A stretch of 64,000 nt of DNA from JAKZVK01 sp965237575 (lineage in GTDB: Bacteria; Acidobacteriota; Terriglobia; Bryobacterales; UBA6623): contig CBDEGI010000003.1 in the NCBI GenBank assembly GCA_965237575.1, positions 1 to 64,000 on the forward strand, given 5' to 3'. Shown here one piece after another: positions 1 to 10,945 of the stretch. The notes under the pieces were generated by a model. The model had not been told where the DNA came from and did no database searches. It saw only the letters and a program-made list of their open reading frames with translations. Positions within the stretch are counted from its first letter, which is position 1; each line of letters begins with the position of its first letter. The translations under genes and the position numbers were made by a program.

Positions 1-696
1 TGGATACCAGGGCATTATCCAGCGAGGGTTCGCCGCTTCCAGCCCCGAAACGGCGAGGAAAGGCTTCCTGTATGGCGGCGTGCTCGGCATCCTCTGGTAT
101 ATCATTCCACCATTGATCGGCCTGCTCGGCTTGGCGCTGCACGGGGACACCGTAAGAGCGGAAGACACGTTCGTCCGAGTGGCTTTTGACTCGACGGGCG
201 GTCAGATGGCAACCTTGATCGTCGTGAGTGTTCTCGCGGCGAGCATGTCCACGCTGTCGTCGACGATCAACACCCTGGCTTCGAACTTCACGATCGACGT
301 TTACCAGCGCTTCATTAATCCGCAGTCAAGCATCCGACGTCAACTATGGGTGTACCGTGCCAACGTTGTATTGGTAGGGCTACTGGCAGCTGTAATTTAC
401 TACCTCGTTCCTCTTCTGATAGAGCTGTTTGGCTGGGGGGACGCATCATGGGATCTTCGGTGGCGCCGGCGCTGGTTGCTCTTGTTTTGTTCCCGGCTGT
501 CAGAAGAGCTCCCAAAACAGTCCTCGCAGCGATGATCTTGGGAGCCACAACTGTGACTCTGTTGCAGATTTTCGGGGCTATTCAGGAAGTCGGATCGGTA
601 GTGATTATTTGGCAGCTCGACCCGATCCTTGTGGGTTTGCCCATTGCTGTTCTTACCCTGTGCTTGGGCACTTGGATCGAAACTCGACAAAGGTAG
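1..696 (+). CDS. Sodium:solute symporter (SSS family), 3' part, one frameshift
   Basis: C-terminal part of a sodium/solute symporter that would import a small polar solute across the inner membrane. The 5' end lies outside the window. The open frame enters at base 2 and shows hydrophobic segments and the core helix MSTLSSTINTLASNFTID, typical of the SSS family. Near 435-440, in a run of six G, the frame shifts; the rest of the protein (IMGSSVAPALVALVLFP onward) continues in frame 1 to the TAG at 694-696. One missing G would restore a single protein. The gene may be a pseudogene or the base may be a consensus error. A short copy of its last 80 bp recurs at 4353-4436. The solute is unknown. Confidence 0.75.
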
Positions 697-718
697 CGAC
701 AGGCACTCCTGCCTGTCG
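697..718. terminator. Hairpin directly after the symporter stop codon
   Basis: A perfect 9-bp stem (cgacaggca / tgcctgtcg) with a 4-base loop starts one base after the symporter stop codon. No U-tract follows, so it is a candidate transcript-end or mRNA-stabilising hairpin rather than a textbook intrinsic terminator. Confidence 0.4.
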
Positions 719-738
719 GCCGGGCGAAGCACCGGCAA

Positions 739-756
739 GGCACGACATGTCGTGCC
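739..756. repeat. 18-bp perfect palindrome (REP-like)
   Basis: ggcacgacatgtcgtgcc is a perfect palindrome between the symporter and the SBBP gene. A close relative lies at 18977-18994, which suggests a dispersed palindromic repeat. Confidence 0.4.
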
Positions 757-1170
757 CGCCTGGAGTTTCTACACCTGCTCAGGCCACACGGCCCCGTAGG
801 GCCGAACAATCATAGCCCACGGATTCATCCGTGCGTCTCGAAAACGCCTATTCCTGACTCGTTTCCGCCCGATTCACGGGCGCTAGCAGCGCGCGGCAAG
901 TATAATGCCTCGCTTCGGTGGCTGTCACCAGAGCACAGTCACCAGAGCACACTTCTACCACGGGCTGCTACAGACAGCGAAGCGCTACACTCACAAGACC
1001 AAGCCCGAGGACTCGACGATGCGCAAGAGCGATCGCTTGCCGAAAACGACCGTGGGATCCGACGATCGGCGGACACGCCACCCTGAGGACAACAGCGAGC
1101 ACCGCGGGCCCGCCGCCGCCGCCCCAGTACACTCTGCGTTGGGAGGTGGGCGCCGGCGCTGCCAGGGACG
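757..1170. other. Non-coding stretch before the SBBP gene
   Basis: About 0.4 kb without a convincing gene. A TATAAT occurs at 901-906, but there is no matching -35 box at proper spacing. The short ORFs here have no recognisable content. Confidence 0.4.
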
Positions 1171-4100
1171 ATGTACCGGCAAAAAGCCAGATATCTTCTG
1201 ATTGCCGCGCTCAGCCTCTGCTTGAGCCTGCAGATGAGCCAGGCACTTCGGGCACAGGATCTCGTATGGGCCAAACGGGCCGGCGGCTCAGGTCTTGATC
1301 TGAGCAGTGGCATAGCGGTGGATGCTGTGGGCAATAGCTATCTCACGGGCAACTTCAGTGGTTCGGCCACCTTTGGCCCGGGGGAGACCAACGCAACCAC
1401 CCTAATTAGTGTGGGTCTTGACGACATCTTTGTGGCGAAGCATGATCCCTCCGGCGACCTGGTCTGGGCAAAACGCGCCGGCGGCACAGGTTTTGACCAG
1501 GCCTTTGGCATAGCGGTGGATGGTTCGGGCAATAGTTATGTCACGGGTCGCTTCCGTAATCCCGCCACCTTTGGCCCGCGGAGACCAACGAAACCACCCT
1601 GACTAGTGCTGATTCTGATGACATTTTTGTGGCCAAGTATGATGCCTCAGGCGACCTGGTCTGGGCAAAACGGGCCGGCGGCACAAGTGCCGAGGGGGGC
1701 GATGGCATAGCGGTGGATGGTTCGGGCAATAGCTATGTGACGGGTTTCTTCTTTAGTTCGGTCACCTTTGGGCCTGGGGAGACGAACGAAACCACCCTGA
1801 CCAGTGCGGCCGGCGCTGACCTCTTTGTGGCCACGTATGATTCGTCCGGCGACTTCGTCTGGGCCAAGCGGGCCGGGGTCACCGGTGGTGCCTTTGGCAA
1901 TGCCATAGCGGTGGATGGTTCGGGTAATAGCTATGTGACGGGTTTCTTCGAAAATACGGCCACCTTTGGCCCTGGGGGAGACCAACGAAACCACCCTGAC
2001 CAGTGCGGGTGGTTTTGAGATCTTTGTGGTCAAGTATGATGCCTCCGGCGACTTGGTCTGGGCCCGGCGGGCCGGTGGCCCAAGTACTGACGAGGGCAAT
2101 GGCATAGCGGTGGATGGTGCGGGCACTAGCTATGTGACGGGTTACTTCCTAGGGTTCGGCCACCTTTGGCCCAGGGGAGACCAACGAAACCACCCTGACC
2201 AGTGCGGCCGCGCTGACCTCTTTGTGGCCAAGTATGATTCGTCCGGCGACTTGGTCTGGGCCAAGCGGGCCGGGGTCACCGGTGGTGCCCTTGGCAATGC
2301 CATAGCGGTGGATGGTTCGGGAAACAGCTATGTGAGGGTTTCTTCCAAAGTTCGGCCACCTTTGGCCCGGAGGAGACCAACGAAACCATCCTCACCAGTG
2401 CGGGCTCTTTCGGCGAGGTCTTTGTGGCCAAGTATGAGGCCTCCGGTGACCTGGTCTGGGCCAGGCGGCCGGCGGCACAAGTGATGACGTGGGCGCTGGC
2501 ATAGCGGTGGATGGTGCGGGCACTAGCTATGTGACGGGTTACTTCCAACAGCCTTCGGCCACCTTTGGCCCCGGGCGAGACCAACGAAACCACCCTCACC
2601 AGTGCTGGCTCTACTGACATCTTTGTGGCCAAGTATGGCCCGCCCCGGCGCCCGGCGCTGACGCCGGCCCGGACCAGTTGGTGACGGTGGCACCCGGCGA
2701 CACAGCTATGGTGACACTCGACGGCTCCGGTTCCTCCGACCCCGGTGGCGCTCCGCTCATCTTTACTTGGACCAACTCGTTCGGTACCGCGATGGGCGTG
2801 ATGCCGACAGTGTCATTGCCTGCCGGGGTACACGTCATTACGCTCACCGTCGACGACGGAACGGGCGCGACGGACACCGACACGGTGGTCATCACCGTCA
2901 ACCAGATCCCCGTGGCTGAAGCGGGCCCCGACCAGATGCTGGTCGCGCCGGGACCCGCCGGCGTGCCCGTCACGCTCGACGGCTCCGACTCGTCTGACGC
3001 CGACGGCGATAGTTTGACCCTCACCTGGACCGGTCCTTTCGGGACCGCAACGGGTGTGAGCCCGACCGTCACGGTTCCGGGTGGAACACACATCGTCAAT
3101 CTGACGGTCGATGACGGCCGCGGCGGGATGGCCATGGACACGGTGACGATCACCGTCCTAACGCTGATGGTTGCGCCGGGGCAACTGACGGCTACGGTGG
3201 CTCAGGGTGGCGACGCGGTATCGCTGCCGTTCACAGTGAAGGCTCTGGGCGGCACGGTGAGCTATGCGATCCCTAGCACCGCGAGTTGGCTGACAACAAA
3301 TCCGGAGAACGGGGAGTCAAGCGGAGAGACCGACACCGTACAGGCCGTCTTCGATCCGGGAAGGCTCGATCCCGGCACATACGGCACGAGCCTGTTTGTT
3401 CGCGGCGGCGGTGTGATCGTAAGCCGAATCCTGGCAACCCTGATCGTCACAGCCGTCCCGTTGCCGATTCCAACTCCGTTTGAGAACGGCGTGGTCGACA
3501 CGGCCGATTTCATTCCGTTTGGCCAGCCGGGCCACGCCGTCACGCCGAAGTCGGTGATCTCGATCTTCGGGACGGGCTTTGTCGCCGAGGGCGAGTTCGT
3601 AGCCGATTCGATCCCGCTGCCGACGATGCTGGGCGGCGTGATGGTCACGTTCGACGGCATCAAGGCGCGGCTGTTCTTGGTCACGCCTACCCTGATCATC
3701 GCGCAGCTACCGATGGGGGTCACGCTACCTACAGCGACGATGGTGATCGACAACGGCGGTGGTGAGAAAGCAGTGAGTCAGCCGCGGGAGGTCCCAATCG
3801 CCGAGCATTCGCCGGGCATCTTCACCTTGACGCAGAACGGCGAAGGACAAGCGATCGTGACTTTTGCAGGGACCGCCGACCTAGCCGCGCCGGTTGGGAC
3901 GGTCGGCAACAGCCGTCCGGCCGAAGAGGGTGACTTTCTGACGATCTGGTGCAACGGGCTCGGAGCGGTCGATCCGCCGATTCAAGACGGCCGCAACTCG
4001 TGTGATCCGGACGGGGTCTGCACCGCATCGAACGTGTCTGCACAACACGGTCACGAAGCCGACCATCCGTATTGGTGGCGTGCAGGTACCGGTCGAGAAC

Positions 4101-4253
4101 GTTTTGTTCTCGGGCGCATCGGTGGCCTCGGTGGCGATCAACGAGGTTGTCTTCCAGATGCCGCCCGGCACGCCCACCGGCCCCGACGTGCCGCTGACAA
4201 TCGAGATTGGTGGCGTGGTCAGCAAGGGCGACGTAACCATGGCCATCGAGTAG
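1171..4253 (+). CDS. Secreted SBBP beta-propeller / PKD / TIGR03437 protein, multiply frameshifted
   Basis: A large exported protein, seen only after joining several reading frames. It starts at ATG 1171 with a signal peptide (LLIAALSLCLSLQ, cleavage near ALRAQ). Seven SBBP units follow, each with DLVWAKRAGG, GIAVDGSGNSYVTG and FVAKYD. Next are two PKD-like domains (about 2660-2910 and 2920-3150, TLTVDDG motifs) and a BACON-like or Ig-like stretch (about 3165-3450). The end is a TIGR03437 domain (GHAVTPKSVISIFGTGF, FLTIWCNGLG), known mainly from Solibacter-type acidobacteria. Frames change near 1575, 1975, 2150, 2205, 2340, 2470 and 2580 and again near 4035, where the last 70 residues (IRIGGVQVPVENVLFSG) move to another frame and stop at 4251-4253. 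It is probably a cell-surface binding or adhesion protein; the role is inferred. Either it is a pseudogene or the sequence is error-rich here. Confidence 0.7.
1258..2640 (+). repeat. Seven tandem SBBP repeats, about 197 bp each
   Basis: Units begin at about 1258, 1457, 1652, 1848, 2047, 2246 and 2446, each opening with codons for DLVWA(K/R)RAG and closing with FVAKYDASG. Seven units would suit a closed seven-bladed propeller. The units are very similar in DNA, pointing to recent expansion or gene conversion. Confidence 0.8.
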
Positions 4254-4274
4254 GCCCGGACCCCCCGCGCCCCC

Positions 4275-4436
4275 ACAAAGGTCGCCACAAATACGATCAT
4301 CGAAAGCAAGGGCGCCAGAGCCGCCTTGATCGCCATCGAGGGATTCTGGGATCGATCCAATCCTGGTGGGCTTGCCCCCTTGCTGTTCTTACGTTGTGCC
4401 TGGGTACTTGGATCGAAACGCGACACAGGGCCGGCA
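4275..4436 (+). pseudogene. Chimeric debris: hyuA fragment fused to a symporter 3'-end fragment
   Basis: Bases 4275-4352 encode VATNTIIESKGARAALIAIE, matching the VATNTIIEGKGAKAALIATE segment of the hyuA at 31044 (18 of these 20 residues). The similarity then stops. From about 4353 to 4436 the DNA matches the last 80 bp of the symporter gene at 616-692, including the stretch for LGTWIET. Neither part has a start, a full domain or a consistent frame with the other. This is a remnant of two genes joined by deletion or recombination, lying just after the SBBP gene stop. Confidence 0.65.
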
Positions 4437-4521
4437 ACGCGCCCGTCGCAGGTTAGAAAAGGGATGTTTTCGATTACGTACGGTCGCGGCGCCCTGCCCA
4501 GCTAAACCCAATCCATTCGGC

Positions 4522-5951
4522 TCACGCCAGGATGTCGTGGATGACGTGGCCGTGGACGTCGGTCAAGCTGACGTCGCGGCCGCCGAAGCGGAAGGTCAGC
4601 TTCTCGTGGTCCAGCCCGAGTTGATGCAGGATCGTGGCGTGGACGTCGTGGATTGAGATCGGGTGCTCGACGACCGAGTTGCCGAACTCGTCCGTGGTCC
4701 CGTAGGTCATCCCCTTCTTGAAGCCGCCTCCGGTCAAGAAGATCGAGTAGCCGTTGACATGATGGTCGCGGCCGACACCGTCTTTGATTTTCGGGGTGTG
4801 CGGCGTGCGACCCATCTCGCCCGCCCATACGACCACCGTGGTGTCAAGCAGGCCTCGCTGCTTCAGATCCTGGATCAGGGCGGCCACCGACTGTTCAGTG
4901 ATCATGGCATTCTCTTCGTGATACTTCTTCAGGTTGCTGTGCTGATCCCACGGCGAGTTGTTCTTGTGGGTGAGCGGGCAGGTGATCTCCACGAAGCGCA
5001 CGCCGCCTCGACCAAACGGCGAGCACGGAGGCACTGCAAGGCGTAGTGCTTCTTGTAATCATTTGCGGTCTCGAGCCCATACATGCGGCGAGTTGCGGTC
5101 GACTCGCCGCTGACGTCGGCCAGCTCGGGGAATCGTGGTCTGCAAGCGAAACGCGGTCTCGTAGTTCTTGATGGCCGACTCGATCGAGTCGTTCCCTGTT
5201 TCAGCAGCGAACGCGCTGTCCTGCTCGCGCAGTAAGTCGAGCTTGCGCCGCTGGATGGCGGGGAGATCGGACGGTGTGATATTGTCCATGGCCACGCCCT
5301 TGGCTCGTAGCATCGTGGCCGCGTGAGACGCGGGCAGGAAGGCGCTGGCAAAGTTTTCCCAGCCGCCGTTCGGAATCCAGTCGTTGTTGAGCAGGACGTA
5401 GTTGGGAAGATTATCGCGTTCGGTGCTCAGGCCGTAAGACACCCACGATCCGAAGCTCGGGGCGCTGCCGGTGACCCGGCCCGTGTGCAGCAGTAGGTTC
5501 TGTTGGCCATGCAGGGGTTGCCGGCCGACCATGGAGCGCAGCACACAGAGCTCGTCCGCGACTTCGGCGATGTGCGGCAGCAAGTCGCTCACCCAAAGTC
5601 CGCTCGATCCACGTTGCTGGAACTGCCATGGACTGCCCAGCCAAACCCGGTCGGCCGTTGACTGCGACTTGGTCGAGACGGCCGATTCGCCGATGGCTTC
5701 GCCTGCCGTTCTTTCAACAGTGGCTTGGGATCAAACGTGTCGACATGACTCGGACCACCGTCCATGAAGCAGAAAATGACGCTCTTAGCCGTCGCCGGGG
5801 AATCGCCACTCGACTTCACGGCCGAGCCTCGCAGCTTGGCTTCTTCGGCCAGCAAGGCCGAGAGAGCCAGCATGCCGAACCCGTTGGAAGCGGTGCTCAG
5901 CCACTCACGGCGCGTGAGGGGCCGTCGGCCTGTCCATCGGCTATCGGACAT
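4522..5951 (-). CDS. DUF1501 (sulfatase-like) protein, three frameshifts
   Basis: DUF1501 proteins have an alkaline-phosphatase/sulfatase-like fold and are usually exported by the Tat route. They are typically encoded beside PSD1 cytochrome proteins, as here. The start is ATG 5951, overlapping the last 11 bases of the PSD1 gene (translational coupling). The N-terminus carries RREWLSTASNGFGMLALS, a twin-Arg-like leader, then VIFCFMDGGPSHVDTFDPK. Later blocks are SDLLPHIAEVADELCVLRSM, VVVWAGEMGRTP and the C-terminal HDVHATILHQLGLDHEKL. Frames switch near 5715, 5150 and 5030; joining them gives about 475 aa, normal for the family. The biochemical role of the pair is unproven; known members come from planctomycetes, verrucomicrobia and acidobacteria. 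Confidence 0.8.
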
Positions 5952-8900
5952 AGACAAACTCCTTGGCATTGAACATCGCGTGCGCCATGTCTTTCCAAAC
6001 GTCAAGCGAATGCATGAGGCCGCCCGGTGCCGGCTTCTTCTCGGGAACATCTTGATACAGGCCCGAAATGTCGTGAACAGCGCTGATCCAGCGTGTCCGT
6101 TCCTGTTCATCGGGATCACGGCCAAAGGCGCGTTGAAACATGACCCCGAGTCGCTGCTCCGGCGATTCGTGAGATGTAGCGATCAGTTGCCGCGCCCAGA
6201 ACTCAGCCTGCCCAACAGCAAAGGGGTCGTTGAGCAGCGTAAGCGCCTGCACGGGAACGTTGGTGACATCGCGGGCGCCGGTCGGGATCTTCGGGTTGGG
6301 TTGGTTGAAGGTGCTGAGGAACTTGGGCGGTTCCATGATGGTCATTTTGAGGTAGACCGAGCGGCGGCCCTGCCCGTCGAGTGGGCCTGAGAGAAGCCAC
6401 TTGGCCGCATCTTCGTTTGACCGGTAGGGGTTAATGGGGGGGCCGAAGAGCCGCCGTTCCAGCCGTCCCGGAAACAGCCAGCAGTGAGTCGCGGATGGCT
6501 TCGTGCATCCAGGCGCCGCAGGGGATAGTGGTGAAGCAGCCGATTGCGAGGGTCCGCTTCCCGGGCAGCAGCGCTGATCCGACCCGACTGCTGGAACGTT
6601 TCGCTCATCACCAGCATCCGCACAAGCTTCTTCACCGACCAGCCGTCCTCGACAAACCGGCCAGCGAGATAGTCGAGCAGCTCGGGGTGAGACGGTCTGT
6701 CGCCCAGATGGCCGAAATCGTTGGCTGTCTTGACGATTCCGGTTCCGAACACCCAGTGCCACACGCGATTGACAAAGACTCGCGCGGTCAGGGGGTTGTT
6801 TGGGCTCGCGATGATCTCGGCCAGCTCCAGGCGCCCACTGCCCGCCGGGCGTGGGCCTTCTTCCCGGCGGCCTGCGATGACTTCGACGTAACCCCGCGGC
6901 ACCTGCTCGCCCAGGTCCTCGTAAACGCCGCGGATGTTGAGGCGGTAGTCGCGGCCTGGATCGAGATCGGCCATGCCGTTGACCGTCTGCGGTTCAGCGA
7001 GCTGCTTCTCGGCCGCCCGGTAGGAAAGCACTAGGTCCCGGATCAATTCACGGTCATCCACGTTGTTCGGTAGCAGCCCGCTGTCGAGCATCCAGTTGAT
7101 CAACAAGACGTCATCATCATCGGCCCGATCCTGCGCCCAGGCCTCCAGGGAGGCGGTCAGCCACTGGTTTGTATCGAGACGCCACGGAAGGAAGGTTGGC
7201 CGGGGCGTCGCCGGCGAAGAGGGAGTCGAACTGCGTCAACTCGTCGGCGGGCGACTCAAGGCAAGCTTGGGCCTTCCCGTAGTCCGTTACGTCGCCTTGT
7301 TTCGCCAGGAACGCCTGCGTGATGCCGAACCAACTACGCGGGTCTTGCGCGCCACACCTGTCCTCTCGCACCTTTCTTTGGTGCATCCGCCGAGCCCGAC
7401 GCGGGGCGGGAAGTACGGGTTAGAGGCTTTGGTGGTGAGTTCGACGAAGGTGCGAACTTCCGCCATCTCCTTCTCGGTTCGCGCCCGAGCGCTCTTGTCG
7501 GCCCCCGTCGTGGTATGGCACACCCAATGCAGGTTGTCTTCCTCTAGGTAGGCATACTCCCGCTCTGTCAGGAACGCGTTGTCCGCCAAGAGTCGGCGAG
7601 TGCTGTAGTCGCCACCGGCCACCTCCAGGTTGACATAGGGTTGGCTGAAAGAGTTGAGGTAGGGGCTACGGACAGCGCCATTGAGCCGGGGCGAGAGAGC
7701 GTGCGTAAACAAGCCGGCGGGAAGCAGCGCTCCCACGGCCGCCCGGCCTTCGAGCGCCACCGTGAAGTCGCCGTTCGATACGGGACCATCGCGCAGCCCG
7801 ACGCCGTCCACCGACCAGCCCTCGGGGACTCCCCGGCGAAAATCCGCCAGGAGCAAAAACTCTTGTGCATTGCTGTGGGATCGCTCTCGACGAGTACTGG
7901 AATAATCCTCAGCCAGCTTCGCCCAGGTACCTTTGATGCTTCCGCCTTCTTTGGGCGCTGACCGATGGACTTCGAACCAGGGAAATAACGGATCTTCCAA
8001 AGTCGGTCGCTGATCCTCCTCAGGCGCACTCTCCGCGGTTTCGGACGGCTCTTCATCCTTGGACGACTTTTCGTCGGCTTCAGCCGGCTCTGCCTCGGGT
8101 TCGAACTTGAGTAGTTCTTCCCAGGCGGTCAGGCGCACCGGGTCAAGCCCTCTGGCCAGTTCCCCTGCCTTGCCGTCGCCATCGATGCTGGCCTGGGCGG
8201 CGCGCAGATACAAGGGGACGTCCCGCGCTCCCTCCAACCACCAAGCCGCCAGAGGAGCGCGAAGTTTCGCCTTCAGCGCTGAAAGCTCGTCGAGAACTTC
8301 GCTGTTGCGATCGGGCGTATCCACCGTGTTGACCACCCAGCGCGAACTTAGGAACACGCCGCCTAGCGCGTAGTAGTCTTTCTGAGAGACGGCGTCCAGC
8401 TTGTGGTCGTGGCAACGCGCGCAGGCTACCGTCATCGCCTGAAACGCTTTGGAAAAGGCATCGATCTTGTTGTCGAGCATCTCCTGATAGATGCCATTGA
8501 AGACCACGCTGTCCCCGTGACGCTTTTCACCCATCTGGTAGAACATCGGCCCGATTAAAGACTCGTTGATCTGCTCGGAGGTGTTTGATTCGTGGATGGG
8601 CCAGAAGGTCGCCGGCGATCTGCTCGCGCAAGAGCTGGTCGAAGGGGATATCAGCGTTGAAGGCGCGAATCAGATAGTCCCGAAAGCGCCACGCCCCTTT
8701 GGCGGGGATGTCCCATTCGTAACCGTAGCTGTCGGTGTAACGCACCACATCCATCCAATGGCGCGCCCAGCGCTCTCCAAAATGTGGTGAGGCGAGCAGG
8801 CGATCCACCACGCGCGCATACGCCCCGGCATCCTGATCGCCGGCGAAGGCCTCCACTTCTTCAGCCCTAGGCGGCAACCCGGTCAGGACGAAGCTCAGGC

Positions 8901-9513
8901 GGCGCAGCAAGGTGTTGCGGTCTGCCCCGGGGGCGGGCTGAAACCCTTCTTCCTCCAGTTTGGCAAGGATGAAGCGATCCACCGGATGATGCGACCATTC
9001 CTCGTTTCTGACATCAGGTACTGGCGGCCGAACGACTGGCTGCAAACTCCACCAGCGGCTGCGGTCCCGGTAGACTTCCTCCCAGGACTGTTCAACCGCA
9101 GGTGCGGCGGCGGGGGCATCGCGGGGATCGGGCGCTCCCCGGCTCACCCACTGCTCGAAGGCACTGATCACCGAGGCACCCAGCTTGCTGCCTCCCAGAG
9201 GCATTGCTGCTTGCGAGCCGTCATGACGGATGGCTCGAATGAGCGGGCTCAGGTCCGGCTGCCCCGGTACAATCGCCGGTCCCGACTGGCCGCCCTTCTC
9301 CCATCCGCCACGAAAGTCGAGGCGCAACCCGGCCATCGCCTGCTCGCTGCCATGACACGTCAAGCAGTTTTCCAGCAGGACCGGGCGGATTCGTTTTTCG
9401 AAGAGTTCAAGTTCGTCGGGATTGATCTGCGTTGTTCCGGGTTCCGCGGCTCGCACTAGTGCCAAGCCGCAAACTGAGGCTAGGGTGAGTGTCAGGATAG
9501 TTTTTCTCAGCAC
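5941..9513 (-). CDS. PSD1 cytochrome-c / DUF1549 / DUF1553 protein, four frameshifts
   Basis: A large exported c-type cytochrome-like protein of about 1,190 codons. The start is GTG 9513, giving the signal peptide TILTLTLASVCGLALVRA. Residues near 50 hold the haem-attachment motif LENCLTCHGSEQAM (CXXCH). A DUF1549 domain follows (HPVDRFILAKLEEEGF, FGERWARHWMDVVRY, CARCHDHKLDAVSQKDYYAL), then a central variable region of about 300 aa. The C-terminal DUF1553 part has NNPLTARVFVNRVWHWVFG, VMSETFQQSG and LMHSLDVWKDMAHAMFNAKE. Frames break near 8600, 7385, 7190 and 6510. It overlaps the start of the DUF1501 gene and probably forms an operon with it. Electron transfer coupled to polymer or sulfated-carbohydrate breakdown is often proposed for such pairs; that is inference. 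Confidence 0.8.
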
Positions 9514-9735
9514 GAGTGCCGCGTCCTCTAGGCCCGTCTGTTGACCCAATCCTACACCATTATCTTCATTTCGGCCTGGCCGGCCCGGCGAGCATGGCGG
9601 CAGGGTTGGTTCCGGAAAAACGGATTCTCGGCTGCCTTCACATTCGATGCGCCTGCGCGGTTCGCTCCAACCGTTGCATACGGTAAGTCTTTTCTGCGCT
9701 TCCCTGATACCCCCTGTTCGTCTGAAATGCCAGTA
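9514..9735. other. Region between the PSD1 start and the IS1595-type element
   Basis: 222 bp with no gene I can support, ending in the left target duplication of the IS. It should contain the leftward promoter of the PSD1-DUF1501 operon, but no clear sigma-70 boxes are seen. A minus-strand open frame crosses the IS site when the IS is removed, but it is unrecognised. Confidence 0.35.
9728..9735. repeat. Left target-site duplication of the IS1595-type element
   Basis: tgccagta, identical to 10770-10777, directly abuts the left inverted repeat. Eight bp is the usual IS1595 duplication length. Confidence 0.85.
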
Positions 9736-10769
9736 AGTGGGGTATCCACTTGACTCAGGTGATCCCAAGATGTAGTATACGGCCTCGTGGAGGATTACCC
9801 GCGCGATTGGCTCGAGTTCGAGTCGCGTTTCGCCACCGAAGAGGCCTGTCGCGACTATCTGTTCGCCTTGCGCTGGCCGGACGGATTCCGCTGCCCGAGC
9901 TGCGGGCATGAGCGGGCCTGGCCGGTGCGCAAAGTGTGGTTCGAGTGCGCCCGCTGCGGGCGGCAAACGTCCGTAACCGCCGGCACGATCTTTCAAGACA
10001 CACGCAAGCCGCTGCGGCTCTGGTTCCGGGCGATGTGGCACGTCGTCTCGCAGAAGAACGGAGTCAGCGCCCTGGGTTTGCAGCGCGTTTTGGGACTGGG
10101 CAGTTACCAAACCGCTTGGACCTGGATGCATAAGCTGAGGCGGGCGATGGTGCGTCCCGGGCGGGAGCGGTTGACGGGCGTAGTCGAGGTCGATGAGACT
10201 TACTGGGGCGCTGAGGAAGAGGGCGTTCGCGGCCGGCAGACCGAGCGTAAAGCGTTGATTGCAGTAGCCGCGGAGGAAAGGGGTGCCGGGCTGGGGCGCA
10301 TTCGCATGCAGCGCGTGCGGAACGCCGGGGCGTCCAGTTTGATGCCCTTCGTCGAGGAGTCGGTCGAGCCGGCCAGCGTGGTTCGCACTGACGGCTGGCT
10401 GGGCTACGAGCCGCTGGAGAAGATGGGCTACCAGCACCGCATCGTCTTTCTAAAGGGTCGCCGTGAGCAGGCGTCGGAATTGCTGCCGCTGGTGCACAAG
10501 GCGATTTCGCTGCTCAAGCGCTGGCTGCTGGGAACGCACCAAGGGGCGGTCAGCCACGAGCACCTGGACTACTATCTCGACGAGTTCGTGTTCCGTTTCA
10601 ACCGGCGCAGCTCACGCAGCCGCGGCAAGCTCTTCTACCGGCTGGTGCAACAGGCTGTGGCCGTCGACCCAACGCCGTATCGCTCGATCGTTGCCGATGG
10701 GGACGCCGAAGTCCCGTGAGCCCAAACCACAAGATATTGGGGTCACCTGAGTTAAGTGGATACCCCACT
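9736..10769 (+). mobile_element. Intact IS1595-family (ISXO2-like) insertion sequence, 1,034 bp
   Basis: The element is bounded by terminal inverted repeats (agtggggtatccact at the left end; the right end is its complement) that match over about 30 bp with few mismatches. It is flanked by a perfect 8-bp target duplication (tgccagta) and holds one intact transposase gene. It is complete and looks recently inserted. A 276-bp non-autonomous relative with the same ends sits at 57243-57518. Confidence 0.9.
9787..10719 (+). CDS. IS1595-family transposase (ISXO2-like)
   Basis: A 310-aa DDE-type transposase that cuts and joins the element ends. The N-terminus has a zinc-ribbon (CPSCGHERAW about residue 37, then FECARCGRQTS). 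A helical region follows (WFRAMWHVVSQKNGVSALGL). The ISXO2 catalytic core begins at VVEVDETYWGAEEEG, includes VRTDGWLGYEPL and ends with DEFVFRFNRRSSRSRGKLFYR. The start is GTG 9787. The frame is intact from start to stop, unlike many genes around it. It is the likely source of transposase in trans for the short element at 57243-57518. Confidence 0.9.
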   Translation: MEDYPRDWLEFESRFATEEACRDYLFALRWPDGFRCPSCGHERAWPVRKVWFECARCGRQTSVTAGTIFQDTRKPLRLWFRAMWHVVSQKNGVSALGLQRVLGLGSYQTAWTWMHKLRRAMVRPGRERLTGVVEVDETYWGAEEEGVRGRQTERKALIAVAAEERGAGLGRIRMQRVRNAGASSLMPFVEESVEPASVVRTDGWLGYEPLEKMGYQHRIVFLKGRREQASELLPLVHKAISLLKRWLLGTHQGAVSHEHLDYYLDEFVFRFNRRSSRSRGKLFYRLVQQAVAVDPTPYRSIVADGDAEVP

Positions 10770-10777
10770 TGCCAGTA
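10770..10777. repeat. Right target-site duplication of the IS1595-type element
   Basis: tgccagta directly follows the right inverted repeat and matches 9728-9735. Confidence 0.85.
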
Positions 10778-10945
10778 ATCTGACGCGGTGTTCATCACAC
10801 CATGATCCACGAGGTGGTATAGCTCATCAAGCGCCCCGCCAGGGCCTAGCATGGCTGCTAGAATGTTCCGGGGGATGTTCAGGCTAGTCGAAAGGGAGCG
10901 GTAGCGCCAATCGCGCCTAGCGGCATTTCGTGAGTTGACAGAATC

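Noticed and set aside
901..906. TATAAT before the SBBP gene as a promoter
   Set aside because: The nearest -35-like hexamer is about 22 bp away and the distance to the gene start is long.
8527..10437. A 636-codon minus-strand frame reaching from the PSD1 gene through the IS1595-type element
   Set aside because: Only the part below 9513 has PSD1 homology and a signal peptide; the upstream part is antisense to an intact transposase.
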